From Cytobacillus sp. FSL H8-0458 (lineage in GTDB: Bacteria > Bacillota > Bacilli > Bacillales > Cytobacillaceae): a stretch of DNA of 64,000 bases. The notes under the pieces were generated by a model that worked only from the letters and a program-made list of their open reading frames with translations, did no database searches and was not told the origin of the DNA. The stretch lies in the NCBI RefSeq assembly GCF_038002165.1, contig NZ_JBBOBR010000001.1, forward strand, positions 1,922,001 to 1,986,000. The letters run 5' to 3'. Shown in pieces: positions 26,929 through 35,976 of the stretch (its first letter is position 1; each line of letters opens with the position of its first letter). The translations under genes and the position numbers were made by a program.

Positions 26929-27734
26929 TTAAAGTGACTAGTATAGCAGCGGCATGGGCAGAGGCTCAGTCAAAGCATATTGAAAGTGTACAAAATGAAC
27001 CCTATTATAACGCTGAGGAAGATATCATAAATCAAGAGGATTACTATGGAACCCTTGATTTTGAGAAAGAGGATCTCCCGGAACAGGTTCATGATCTGCT
27101 GGTTCGTACTCATAGCCGGCAATTGGATTACTCACCTCACCGATATGTATATCCATGGGTGGATCTGCAGGAAAACCTCAAGCTTAAAAGTTTATATTCG
27201 GGGAAAGGCATTGATCCGCTTAAAGCCATTGACCAGGATCTCAAGCTCCTTCAGACGATTCAGGAAGGCGGATTCCACAGCAATGAAAGAGTTATATTTA
27301 ATACCGAGCATGTAGTCCCGCAATCATGGTTTGAAGGAAGACAGCCAATGAAAGGGGATCTGCATCATCTTTTTGCCTGTGAGCCGGCATGCAATAGTAT
27401 GAGAAGCAACTTCCCCTACTATGATTTTGAAGCCTATGTCCCGGAAATGGAGGCGGCGGGCGTCAGGAATGGCTGCGGAATGGCAGAACAGGAGAAGTTT
27501 GAACCGGAATACGGAAAGGGGATTGCAGCACGAGCTGTATTCTATTTTGCTGTCAGATATAAAAATGCACTTATACTTGACGGGGAGATGGATATGCAGA
27601 TTTTGCTGAGATGGCATGAAGAAAATCCGGTGACTATATATGAAAAACATAGAAACGCTGCCATTCAAGCACTCCAGGGTAACCGAAACCCATTTATTGA
27701 TTTTCCTGAGCTTGCTAAGAAAATGCTGGGATAA
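26925..27734 (+). CDS. Endonuclease I family nuclease without signal peptide
   Basis: A 269-residue protein. VIFNTEHVVPQSWF (about residues 123-136) carries the EHxxPxS metal/active-site motif of endonuclease I nucleases, followed by KGDLHHLFACEPACNSMRSN. Known Bacillus relatives such as Bsn (YurI) are secreted. This one begins MIKVTSIAAAWAEAQSKHIE with no signal peptide, so an intracellular location is inferred. It overlaps ispA by 4 bases, which suggests a coordinated intracellular protein and nucleic-acid degradation pair. Confidence 0.82.
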   Translation: MIKVTSIAAAWAEAQSKHIESVQNEPYYNAEEDIINQEDYYGTLDFEKEDLPEQVHDLLVRTHSRQLDYSPHRYVYPWVDLQENLKLKSLYSGKGIDPLKAIDQDLKLLQTIQEGGFHSNERVIFNTEHVVPQSWFEGRQPMKGDLHHLFACEPACNSMRSNFPYYDFEAYVPEMEAAGVRNGCGMAEQEKFEPEYGKGIAARAVFYFAVRYKNALILDGEMDMQILLRWHEENPVTIYEKHRNAAIQALQGNRNPFIDFPELAKKMLG

Positions 27735-27736
27735 TG

Positions 27737-27772
27737 AACAAACCCGTCTGAACTCAGGCGGGTTTGTTTTAT
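27737..27772 (+). terminator. Terminator of the ispA-nuclease unit
   Basis: AACAAACCCG pairs with CGGGTTTGTT, followed by T residues. Confidence 0.88.
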
Positions 27773-27800
27773 AATAGAAAAGAAGGAGGAGTTATTACAC

Positions 27801-28118
27801 GTGCAGCCATTTACAGAAAAAGTGTTAAAAATCATTAAAAACATCCCAAGAGGAAAAGTCATGACATACGGACAAATCGCAAGGCTGGCCGGGAGCCCCC
27901 GGGGAGCAAGACAGGTGGTCCGTATTCTTCATACCCAAAGTGAAAAGCATCAGCTTCCCTGGCATAGGGTTGTGAATGGGAAAGGGGAAATTGGGTTTAA
28001 AGACGGAGATTCGCATGACATTCAGAGAGAACTATTAGAAAATGAGGGGATTCACTTTAATATAAATAAAAGACTTGATTTGCAGGAATTTGCCCATGAA
28101 TCATCACAGCCAATATAA
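27801..28118 (+). CDS. Alkyltransferase-like (ATL) protein
   Basis: A 105-residue protein matching the DNA-binding domain of O6-methylguanine methyltransferases (GKVMTYGQIARLAGSPRGARQV). The active-site PCHRV is PWHRV here, with Trp54 in place of the acceptor Cys. This substitution defines ATL proteins, which bind O6-alkylguanine without repairing it and hand the lesion to nucleotide excision repair. The start is a GTG at 27801 with AAGGAGGAG upstream. Monocistronic. Confidence 0.88.
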   Translation: MQPFTEKVLKIIKNIPRGKVMTYGQIARLAGSPRGARQVVRILHTQSEKHQLPWHRVVNGKGEIGFKDGDSHDIQRELLENEGIHFNINKRLDLQEFAHESSQPI

Positions 28119-28153
28119 AGAAGCGTGCATCCAATCGGAAGTCACGCTTCTTT
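28117..28153. terminator. Bidirectional terminator
   Basis: AAAGAAGCGTG pairs with CACGCTTCTTT around a 15-base loop, between convergent genes. Confidence 0.85.
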
Positions 28154-28167
28154 ATAATCATATGTAC

Positions 28168-28425
28168 CTATTTTGTCTTTGATGCATATTCCTCAATCAT
28201 CTCAATTGTTACATACTTTCTTGCAGGTATAATTCCCTGTTTAGAAAGTTCATTGATTTCAGCAGTTATTTCATTTATCTTATCCGCAGAAAATGGAAGT
28301 CCCCTCCTGCATAGATCCAATGCTTGTTCAATATAATACTCACGCTGCTGATCCAAGGCTGCAAACCTCGTGATTATCTTATTCTGCTTTCCCACATGTT
28401 CGGATATTGCTTTATGTACACTCAT
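28168..28425 (-). CDS. YpbS-like DUF2533 protein
   Basis: An 85-residue helical protein: MSVHKAISEHVGKQNK, LDQQREYYIEQAL, INELSKQGIIPARK. It resembles the DUF2533 (YpbS) family of Bacillus, of unknown function. ATG 28425 follows a GGGGTGG site; an in-frame GTG 9 bases upstream is an alternative. The 250 bases to its right up to dacC hold no gene that I can see and are very A/T rich. Confidence 0.65.
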   Translation of the reverse strand: MSVHKAISEHVGKQNKIITRFAALDQQREYYIEQALDLCRRGLPFSADKINEITAEINELSKQGIIPARKYVTIEMIEEYASKTK

Positions 28426-28686
28426 TCTTTCCACCCCTTATAAAATTCACCTGTTTTTATCATACCATTTTCTAATAGCTTTTTAAGAATAAATCTTCTA
28501 ATTAGCATAATATTTATTTAGATTATAAATAGGGAATAATATCCAGTAATCATAACTTTTTTAGTTGAGAATAAATTAGTTAAGTAAATTAAAAATTGAT
28601 CCTTTTTCCTCATTATGGAAATGAAGGGAACTCACCTTTCTAAGAAGAAATGGTAATGAAACAAATTGGAAGGTGGTTTAATACAT

Positions 28687-30171
28687 ATGAAAAAGAGTGT
28701 AAAAATGCATATCAGTTTATTGCTGGTATTTATGCTGGCACTTGTTCCTTTAGCCCAGCCTGAATCTCCTCATGTCCAGGCAACAGAAGAAGGCAGTGAC
28801 CTCGTCCAGCAGCTTAACCAAATGATTAATAATGATCCAATCCTAAAGGGAGGACTTGCAGGAGTCAGTATCCGCAATGCAGAAACCGGTGAGCTTGTAT
28901 ATGACCATATCGGGGATGTACGTTTAAGGCCGGCATCTAATATGAAGCTCCTTACAGCAGCTGCCGCTCTTGAAACGCTGGGTGAAAATTACCAGTTCAC
29001 AACAGAACTTCTTCACACAGGCTCAATAAAGGGAAATACACTGCAGGGTGACTTGGTCTTAAAAGGGAAAGGTGACCCAACTCTTTTAAAGGAAGATTTT
29101 GATGCATTTGCCGCTAATGTGAAGGGAGCAGGCATCAAGGTTATTCATGGCAGCCTGATCGGTGATGACACCTGGTATGATGATGTGCGCTATTCAACCG
29201 ATCTGTCATGGAGCGACGAATCCTGGTATTATGGCGGACAAGTCTCAGCACTTACTGCCTCCCCTAATGAGGATTATGACGCAGGCACAGTCATTGTAGA
29301 AGTATACCCTGCTGAAAAAGCCGGGCAGGAACCGATTGTAAAAATGGTGCCGGAAACAGACTACATAAAAATCGTTAATAATGCGGAAACCGTCGCTAAA
29401 GGGGAAAAGAAGGATATCCATATTGAAAGGGATCACGGGACGAACACCGTTACAATAGAAGGGGAAATTCCAGTTGAAGGAAGCCGTTCAAGGGAATGGA
29501 TCGCTGTATGGGAGCCGACTGGCTATGCCTTGGATTTATTAAAGCGTTCTCTCGATGAACAAGGGATTAAATTGAAAGGGAAGACAATAGCAGGCCCTGC
29601 CCCTGAAGGAGCAAAGCTGTTTGCTGAGCATAAATCCATGCCTATTAAAGAGCTGCTTATTCCATTTATGAAATTAAGCAATAATGGCCATGCAGAAACG
29701 TTAATCAAGGAAATGGGCAAGGTTGTCAAAGGGGAAGGCAGCTGGGAAAAAGGCCTTGAAGTATTAGAAGAACAGGTAAAAACCTTTGGAATGAATGGTG
29801 AAACTCTCGTGCTCCGGGACGGTTCCGGGATTTCACATGTAAACTTAATTCCGGCCAATGAAATCTCCCAACTGCTTTATGAGGTCCAGGACGAAGAATG
29901 GTTCTCCTCTTATTTGAACTCATTGCCGATTGCCGGGGAGACAGACAGGATGGAGGGAGGAACTCTAAGAAATCGCATGAAAAACTCCAAAGCAGCCGGG
30001 AACGTCAAAGCAAAAACAGGTTCAATCTCGACAGTCAGTTCATTATCAGGTTATGTTAAGACAGCCAGCGGTGACGAGCTTATTTTTTCAATAATTTTAA
30101 ACAACTTAACTGACGGCGGCAAAGGGAAAGTGATTGAAGACAAAATTGCCACGCTTTTAGCCGAACAGTAA
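28687..30171 (+). CDS. dacC: D-Ala-D-Ala carboxypeptidase/endopeptidase (PBP4a-like, S13)
   Basis: A 494-residue exported penicillin-binding protein. A signal peptide (about residues 1-35) is followed by PASNMKLLT (SxxK), SNNGHAE (SxN) and KAKTGSIS (KTG), with the large insert between the first two motifs typical of peptidase family S13. Class C PBPs trim or cleave peptidoglycan peptides. I chose ATG 28687, about 10 bases after AGGTGG. It is monocistronic, with a strong terminator after it. Confidence 0.88.
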   Translation: MKKSVKMHISLLLVFMLALVPLAQPESPHVQATEEGSDLVQQLNQMINNDPILKGGLAGVSIRNAETGELVYDHIGDVRLRPASNMKLLTAAAALETLGENYQFTTELLHTGSIKGNTLQGDLVLKGKGDPTLLKEDFDAFAANVKGAGIKVIHGSLIGDDTWYDDVRYSTDLSWSDESWYYGGQVSALTASPNEDYDAGTVIVEVYPAEKAGQEPIVKMVPETDYIKIVNNAETVAKGEKKDIHIERDHGTNTVTIEGEIPVEGSRSREWIAVWEPTGYALDLLKRSLDEQGIKLKGKTIAGPAPEGAKLFAEHKSMPIKELLIPFMKLSNNGHAETLIKEMGKVVKGEGSWEKGLEVLEEQVKTFGMNGETLVLRDGSGISHVNLIPANEISQLLYEVQDEEWFSSYLNSLPIAGETDRMEGGTLRNRMKNSKAAGNVKAKTGSISTVSSLSGYVKTASGDELIFSIILNNLTDGGKGKVIEDKIATLLAEQ

Positions 30172-30180
30172 ACATAAAAG

Positions 30181-30224
30181 AAAAGGGCAGGATACCGTTT
30201 CACCGGTATACCTGCCCTTTTTTG
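30181..30224. terminator. Bidirectional terminator between dacC and yceI
   Basis: AAAAGGGCAGG pairs with CCTGCCCTTTT, with an inner ATACCG/CGGTAT extension and a T tail. Confidence 0.9.
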
Positions 30225-30227
30225 GCA

Positions 30228-30761
30228 TTACTCTGCTTTTGCTGCCTGTATTTGAAGATCGATTTTTACTCTATCTCCAACAAGGACTCCGCCAGTTTCA
30301 AGTGCTGAATTCCAGGTTAAGCCATAATCGCTTCGTTTGATAGCCCCGGCAGCTGTAAAGCCGACTTTTTCATTGCCCCATGGATCTTTGCCTGATCCTT
30401 CATATGTGACAGCAAAGGTTTCTGTCTTTGTTACACCATGAATCGTAAGATCGCCTGTTACATCATATTCATCGTCACCCTTACTTACAATGCCTGTTGA
30501 AGTAAATGTCATTTTCGGATGGTTCTCAACGTCAAAGAAGTCTGCAGAACGCAGGTGGTTATCACGATCTTCATTTCGTGTATCCACACTTGAAAGTGCA
30601 GCATTGAATGTAATATCAGCTGTTGTTAAATCTGAGGGATCTGCTGTAATTTCAGCATCAAAGCTATTAAAGCTGCCTTTCACGTTTGCGATCATCATAT
30701 GCTTGATAGAAAAATCCACACTGCTGTGTGCTGGATCCACGGCCCACTTAGTTTTTGCCAT
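30228..30761 (-). CDS. yceI: YceI family protein
   Basis: A 177-residue lipocalin-like protein with the YceI landmarks WAVDPAHSSVDFSIKHMM, DNHLRSADFFDVENHPKMTF and RSDYGLTWN. YceI proteins bind amphiphilic isoprenoid-like molecules. Unlike E. coli YceI this copy has no signal peptide and should be cytoplasmic. GGAGGAG precedes ATG 30761. A consensus promoter and an operator-like repeat lie immediately upstream, so it is probably a regulated stress gene. Confidence 0.88.
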   Translation of the reverse strand: MAKTKWAVDPAHSSVDFSIKHMMIANVKGSFNSFDAEITADPSDLTTADITFNAALSSVDTRNEDRDNHLRSADFFDVENHPKMTFTSTGIVSKGDDEYDVTGDLTIHGVTKTETFAVTYEGSGKDPWGNEKVGFTAAGAIKRSDYGLTWNSALETGGVLVGDRVKIDLQIQAAKAE

Positions 30762-30781
30762 TATAAATCTCCTCCATTAGT

Positions 30782-30808
30782 TCGAATTCATTTGTCTCGA
30801 ATTCAAGA
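30782..30808 (-). promoter_or_regulatory. Operator-like double repeat, MarR/MhqR style
   Basis: TCGAATTCA occurs twice at a 15-base spacing (30782-30790 and 30797-30805). The second copy sits in a near-perfect 14-base palindrome, TCTCGAATTCAAGA. This resembles the MhqR-type operator I remember (ATCTCGAATTCGAGAT). It lies downstream of the promoter, overlapping the yceI leader. Confidence 0.5.
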
Positions 30809-30826
30809 TGTTTTAATTATAAACAA

Positions 30827-30855
30827 ATTATATGCCGGTTTAAGTTTTATGTCAA
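30827..30855 (-). promoter_or_regulatory. Consensus SigA promoter of yceI
   Basis: On the reverse strand TTGACA (30855-30850), a 17-base spacer and TATAAT (30832-30827) match the SigA consensus at all 12 positions. Confidence 0.85.
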
Positions 30856-30969
30856 TGATATTTTTTGAAAAGATGGTAAAATGAAGACTACTTAAATTTT
30901 CAACATCATACATAACCTAAGTCATAATGATTACACCGCGTATTTGCGAAGTTTAAAGGGGAACGGATC

Positions 30970-33546
30970 ATGAATCAGCTTGAACAGATATACAATAATG
31001 CTGAAGAGCATACAAAAATAAAAATCCTGGAAGATGCCGACCGATATCTTGGCGGCCAAGAATCTATGCCCTCCTATAAGGAATATCTTTCTGAAAGATT
31101 TCATTATATCGATCAAATCTGGGTAAATGTGTGGCTGAATAAAATCACCGCCAAAATATCCAAACAGGAAAAAAAGAAGTATTTAAGTGAGAAAGGGTAC
31201 GACACCGAAAATGTTGACAGGAAAATAATCAATCACCTGTTCCGCACTGAAATGAGGGATTATCAGCCCTTTAACAGTTTGGACTGGCTTAATGACCTAT
31301 TTGAAAACAATAATGAGGGATGGGCTGAGCGCTATGAGAACGCAAGGGCCCATTATCTGCAGAAAGCAGAAGAGGAACTGATTCAGCGAAAAAAATATAC
31401 AATCCGTGAAAATATCGAAAAAAACATAGATAAAATTATTGAAAAAGATTATAGCCTTCTTTATCTCCATGTCAGACATATGGCTTCAAAGCAGCTGGTT
31501 TCCGATTTTAAAAATAAGACAAGGTATCTGAAGGTGGACACCTTCGCACTTGAAGAAAAGCTTGAGGAAACAGGCAGTTTTAATGCCGAAGATTATACTG
31601 TTATGGGAGAATTCTTCGAGGAGCTGACAGGGAATATTCATAAAGCATTGTATTGGGGAAAAGGCTATTTCGAATATGAAACGTATTACTATGTTTATAA
31701 AAACCATATATCAGGATTTCTTTCTGATTCTCTGCAAACACTCATCCTGCAGAACCTTCCGCAGCATCTATTCGAGGAATACGAAGATGCATATGATAAA
31801 CCGCTGACCGGGAAGTCTGTTAAGAAGCTGATTGCCCATACTCTTCAAAACCTTAACGAAAGCTTTTTTGAAACCATTCAGGAGGAATATGTTGAAGATT
31901 TGGTCAAGCTTGCGGATATCCCATTTGACCCTGAAGTCCATCAAGAACAATTGGAGAAGGACATTGAAGACAGGGAAAGAAAAATAGCAGAAGAACTGGC
32001 TGAGCAGCAGCGGAAGAAAGAGGAAGAAGAACGCATGCTCGAATATATTTTCGGGCAGGAATACAGTCCTTCAGTGGAACGGGCCAAAAAATATGTACTT
32101 CATATCGGAGAAACCAACACCGGAAAAACCCATCATGCCCTTGAAGGGATGAAATCAGCAAACAGCGGTATGTATCTGGCGCCTTTGAGGCTTTTGGCAC
32201 TCGAAGTATATGATAAATTAAACCGTGATGGTGTACCATGCTCTTTGAAAACCGGTGAAGAAGAGAAGACAGTTGCCGGTTCAAAGCATCTATCCAGCAC
32301 GGTAGAGATGTTCTACGAAAAGGATTTTCATGACGTCATTGTTATCGATGAATCTCAGATGATTACCGATAAAGACAGAGGCTTTTCCTGGTATAAAGCC
32401 ATTACCAAGGCAAATGCCAATGAAGTCCATATTATTGGAAGCCGCAGTGCTAAAAGCATGATGCTGCAGCTCCTTGGCGACGCAGATATTGAACTGAATG
32501 AATACAGCCGGGATATTCCTCTTGAAGTTGAAGCAAAAGAATTTAAATTCAGTCATGTCCGAAAAGGCGATGCACTAATCTGTTTTTCAAGAAAGAGAGT
32601 GCTTGAAACGGCCTCAAGACTTCAGCAGGAAGGCCACTCAGTAAGCATGATATATGGAGCGATGCCTCCAGAAACCAGAAAAAAACAAGTTCAGCGTTTT
32701 ATAAATGGTGAAACTTCCGTCATCGTTTCCACTGATGCCATTGGGATGGGACTTAACCTGCCAATACGGAGAATTGTGTTCTTGGAAAATGATAAATTTG
32801 ACGGAACGAAAAGAAGGACCCTTACTTCACAGGAAGTGAAGCAAATTGCCGGAAGAGCAGGGCGAAAAGGACTTTACAATATTGGAAAGGTTGCTTTTAC
32901 AAAAGATATCAAAAGGATGAAAGCTCTGCTTGAGATGGAAGATGCACCGGTACACAGCTTTGCCATCGCCCCAACCAATACAGTATTTGAAAGGTTTCAA
33001 AGGTATTACCGCGATCTCGGGTCATTCTTTGAGCTTTGGGATAAGTTTGAGAGCCCAAGAGGAACCAAAAAAGCAGCATTAACAGAGGAGAGAGACCTAT
33101 ATGAAAGGATTCGCGGCACAGAAATTGAAGCCAAGCTCGGCCTGATGGACCTGTATGGCTTTCTCCACCTTCCTTTCTCTAAAAAAGAAAATGATCTTGT
33201 CCGCCAATGGGAAGAAACGATGTATGCCATTATTTACGGGGAGGAGCTGCCAGAACCCAGAATCAAAAACCGGAATTTGGAAGAGCTGGAGCTGACCTAT
33301 AAAGCAATCGGCCTTCATCTCCTGTTCCTGTATCGTCTTGAACAGAGAACCGAAGCGTTATACTGGGAAAGATTAAGGGAAGAAATCAGTGACCATGTTC
33401 ATGAAAGACTGAAAACGGACATTAAGGAGCTCTCAAGAAAGTGCAGAAAATGCGGAAAAAAACTGCCTTGGGAACACGAATATCAAATCTGTGATGAATG
33501 TCATTCTTCACGATCCAGGAGAAGATATAATTATTATAGAAGGTAA
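30970..33546 (+). CDS. Suv3-like superfamily 2 RNA helicase
   Basis: An 858-residue protein. The first 370 residues are an unassigned helical, acidic domain. The helicase core follows: GETNTGKT (about 380-387), LAPLRLLALEVY (Ia), VIDESQM (DExH box), IGSRSAKS, VSTDAIGMGLNLPIRRIVF and QIAGRAGRKG (VI). This is the pattern of Suv3/mitochondrial degradosome helicases. The C-terminus has a four-Cys zinc ribbon (CRKCGKK then CDECH). It probably unwinds RNA for turnover. No exonuclease partner is adjacent. Confidence 0.82.
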   Translation: MNQLEQIYNNAEEHTKIKILEDADRYLGGQESMPSYKEYLSERFHYIDQIWVNVWLNKITAKISKQEKKKYLSEKGYDTENVDRKIINHLFRTEMRDYQPFNSLDWLNDLFENNNEGWAERYENARAHYLQKAEEELIQRKKYTIRENIEKNIDKIIEKDYSLLYLHVRHMASKQLVSDFKNKTRYLKVDTFALEEKLEETGSFNAEDYTVMGEFFEELTGNIHKALYWGKGYFEYETYYYVYKNHISGFLSDSLQTLILQNLPQHLFEEYEDAYDKPLTGKSVKKLIAHTLQNLNESFFETIQEEYVEDLVKLADIPFDPEVHQEQLEKDIEDRERKIAEELAEQQRKKEEEERMLEYIFGQEYSPSVERAKKYVLHIGETNTGKTHHALEGMKSANSGMYLAPLRLLALEVYDKLNRDGVPCSLKTGEEEKTVAGSKHLSSTVEMFYEKDFHDVIVIDESQMITDKDRGFSWYKAITKANANEVHIIGSRSAKSMMLQLLGDADIELNEYSRDIPLEVEAKEFKFSHVRKGDALICFSRKRVLETASRLQQEGHSVSMIYGAMPPETRKKQVQRFINGETSVIVSTDAIGMGLNLPIRRIVFLENDKFDGTKRRTLTSQEVKQIAGRAGRKGLYNIGKVAFTKDIKRMKALLEMEDAPVHSFAIAPTNTVFERFQRYYRDLGSFFELWDKFESPRGTKKAALTEERDLYERIRGTEIEAKLGLMDLYGFLHLPFSKKENDLVRQWEETMYAIIYGEELPEPRIKNRNLEELELTYKAIGLHLLFLYRLEQRTEALYWERLREEISDHVHERLKTDIKELSRKCRKCGKKLPWEHEYQICDECHSSRSRRRYNYYRR

Positions 33547-33564
33547 TGAATGGGTGGGATTAGG

Positions 33565-34370
33565 ATGTTATTCGGCTGTCATGTAAGCATAAGAGAAGGC
33601 TATTCAGGAGCTGCAAAGGCTGCAAAGCTCAAGAATGCATGTGTAAAGGACTATAATCGGGAGGATGCAGCTCTTTGCAAGGCTTTCTGCAAAGAGCATG
33701 ACATCTTTTCGATTGAACATACTCCATATCCAACCAGCCTCACACCCCGGCCGGAGAAGCAAGAACTTGACGGTAAAGTCTTTGCTGAATGACCTTGAAA
33801 TTGCCAGTGTGTGCGGCTCGGCAGGAGTGGTTGTCCATTTCGGAAACCCAAAATCAGCAGCAAGGATCCGCTTGCAGGATATCAATTAATGATTGAGATG
33901 CTTAATCAAATCCTCTCCCGCAGTAAAGAACATTGCTTAATCCTCCTTGAAAACACTGCTGGCTATCCTGGGTCAATGGGTACAACAATGGAGGAGCTTG
34001 TTCAGGTTCTGAGTCTGTGTGAACACCCGGACCGAATTGGTTTTTGCCTGGATACTTGCCATGCCAGTGCCAGCAATCTCTGGAATGGAGATAATCTAAT
34101 GAATTTCTTAAAAAAGGGGAAGAGCTTGGCTATTTCGATCATCTTAAAGCCATTCACTTTAATAACTCTAAATTTCCGGCAGGCTCCGGCAAGGATAGAC
34201 ACGCCAATATATTTAACAAAGTTTTTATTACTGAGATACAATTTGATCAGCTTGTCAATGCCGAACCCTTTCGAAAATTGCCTTTCATCCTGGAAACACC
34301 TTCTGACGAAGGAATTGAACATCATGAAGAAATTGAACTTCTCATTCATAGATGGGGAATGCTGCAATAA
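33565..34370 (+). pseudogene. Decayed deoxyribonuclease IV (endonuclease IV-like) gene
   Basis: Fragments of an AP-endonuclease IV-type TIM barrel are found in successive frames. MLFGCHVSIREGYSGAAKAAK starts at 33565. SLLNDLEIASVCGSAGVVVHFG lies in a second frame after a shift near 33765. DPLAGYQLMIEM to GFCLDTCHA lies in a third frame after a shift near 33850. HLKAIHFNNSKFPAGSGKDRHA to the stop at 34370 needs another shift near 34120. The N-terminal part also appears to lack about 13-15 residues after AAKAAKL. Several independent lesions make a functional product unlikely. The active family repairs abasic sites. Confidence 0.82.
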
Positions 34371-34393
34371 AGTTTTGAAAGAGGGGATACACC

Positions 34394-35386
34394 TTGAAAA
34401 TAAGCATTTTAGATCAGGCACCCATTTCATCGGGATATTCACCCAAAGAAGCACTGGAAGCTTCTGTACAGCTCGCACAATCAGCCGAGGAGCTGGGCTT
34501 CACAAGATATTGGATTGCTGAACATCATCATTTATCCGGCTTTGCCAGTTCTGCTCCTGAAATCATGTTGAGTTATATCGGTGCAAAGACAAAAAGAATA
34601 CGGATTGGTGCAGGTGCCATATTGCTGCCATATTATAAGCCATACAAAATTGCGGAATTGTTCAATATGCTTGCTACCTTGTTTCCTGGAAGAGTGGACC
34701 TGGGAATTGGAAGAGCACCAGGTGGATCAGCAGAAGCGTCCATGGCGCTCTCAGATAATTTCTTGGAAGGAGTCCGCAAAATGCCTGAAAAGGTGATGGA
34801 GCTTCTTCAATTTTTAAATAATGACTTTTCTGAGGATCACATGTTTGCAAAAATATCAGCTTCTCCTTTGCCTAAAATTAGGCCGGAACCGTGGTTATTG
34901 GGGACAAGCATCAAAAGTGCTTTAATGGCTGCTGAATCTGGAACTGCTTATGCATTTGGCCAATTTATGAGTGAAAAAGATGGGGAAGACATTATAAAAC
35001 AATATAGGAAGAGTTTCATTGCACTGGGAACTTTACAGAAACCAAAAGTTATCTTGACAGTCTCTGCAATATGTGCTGAGACAACACAGAAAGCTGAAGA
35101 GCTGGCACTCAGCAGTATACTTTGGAAGATAAAGGCAGAAAACAATGAGGGCAATGAGGGGATTCCTTCAATTGAAGAAGCAAAGAACTATTTTCGTAAC
35201 CTGGATGTGGAGCCATTTAACAATAGAAACCGCGATATTATTGGAAACCCTAAAGAAGTTGCCGAGCAGCTGATGGACATGAAGCACCGGTACCATGCAG
35301 ATGAGATCATGATTGTTACCCTTGTTCACCAATATGAGGACCGTTTGCGTTCATATGAGCTGATATCAAAAGAATTGATCAAATAA
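34394..35386 (+). CDS. Luciferase-like (LLM class) flavin-dependent oxidoreductase
   Basis: A 330-residue bacterial luciferase-type TIM barrel: SILDQAPISSGYSPKEAL, TRYWIAEHHHLSGFASSAPE, RIRIGAGAILLPYYKPYKIAE and LFPGRVDLGIGRAPGG. The family uses FMNH2 or F420; in Bacillus FMN is likely. The substrate is unknown. The start is a TTG at 34394 with GAGGGGA 8 bases upstream, and the gene begins 23 bases after the decayed endonuclease IV gene. Confidence 0.85.
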   Translation: MKISILDQAPISSGYSPKEALEASVQLAQSAEELGFTRYWIAEHHHLSGFASSAPEIMLSYIGAKTKRIRIGAGAILLPYYKPYKIAELFNMLATLFPGRVDLGIGRAPGGSAEASMALSDNFLEGVRKMPEKVMELLQFLNNDFSEDHMFAKISASPLPKIRPEPWLLGTSIKSALMAAESGTAYAFGQFMSEKDGEDIIKQYRKSFIALGTLQKPKVILTVSAICAETTQKAEELALSSILWKIKAENNEGNEGIPSIEEAKNYFRNLDVEPFNNRNRDIIGNPKEVAEQLMDMKHRYHADEIMIVTLVHQYEDRLRSYELISKELIK

Positions 35387-35473
35387 AAATTAAAATTAAT
35401 GAATCTCGCCCTGTTCATTTGAATACATATTCATGGAAACCAACTTATGAAATACTTAAAAGGGGCGGTAAAA

Positions 35474-35935
35474 ATGGCAAGCTGTACGCATCAGGCAGAA
35501 GTAAATATTCCGATAGAGGCAATATGGAGCTTTGTCAGTGATATTGGGAACTGGGCACCATTAGTGCCCGGATATATTGCACATGAGGTACTGAGTGACA
35601 AAGAATCAACCTGGAGCTTCAAGAGCGATATAGGGATTATTAAGAAAAAAATTGAATTAAAAGTGGATATAACAAGCTGGCAGGAGCCAACAAAGGTTAC
35701 GTTTCATTTAACAGGACTTAATGAGAAGTTTACGGGACATGGGTACTTTCTTGCGGAGAAAGGAAGAAATAAGAAAAATATCATGACAGGATCACTTGAT
35801 ATTTCAGCAGAGGGAATGATGGCTAAAGTAGCCAATTCCTTGCTTAATACAGCTCTTCCTGAAATTACTGCAGAACTGACAGAGGCTGTGGCATTAAAGG
35901 CCGAACAGGAATACAGGGAGCATGCAGGTGTATAA
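35474..35935 (+). CDS. SRPBCC/CoxG-like protein
   Basis: A 153-residue START-like fold protein: AEVNIPIEAIWSFVSDIGNWAPLVPGY, then GHGYFLAEKGRNK. It resembles the CoxG family (carbon monoxide dehydrogenase subunit G), but no CO dehydrogenase genes are near, so a general lipid or ligand-binding role is more likely. ATG 35474 is preceded by AAGGGGCGG; the ATG at 35447 lacks such a site. Confidence 0.72.
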   Translation: MASCTHQAEVNIPIEAIWSFVSDIGNWAPLVPGYIAHEVLSDKESTWSFKSDIGIIKKKIELKVDITSWQEPTKVTFHLTGLNEKFTGHGYFLAEKGRNKKNIMTGSLDISAEGMMAKVANSLLNTALPEITAELTEAVALKAEQEYREHAGV

Positions 35936-35947
35936 TTTGCCCCAATG

Positions 35948-35976
35948 AAAAGAACTCATATACCCTGAGTTCTTTT
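35948..35976. terminator. Bidirectional terminator
   Basis: AAAAGAACTCA pairs with TGAGTTCTTTT around a 7-base loop, overlapping the stop of the convergent ykuK gene. Confidence 0.88.

Noticed and set aside
35474-35935. CO dehydrogenase accessory protein CoxG, implying CO oxidation alongside the hydrogenase
   Set aside because: No CoxL, CoxM or CoxS genes are present in the window; the SRPBCC fold is shared by many unrelated proteins.
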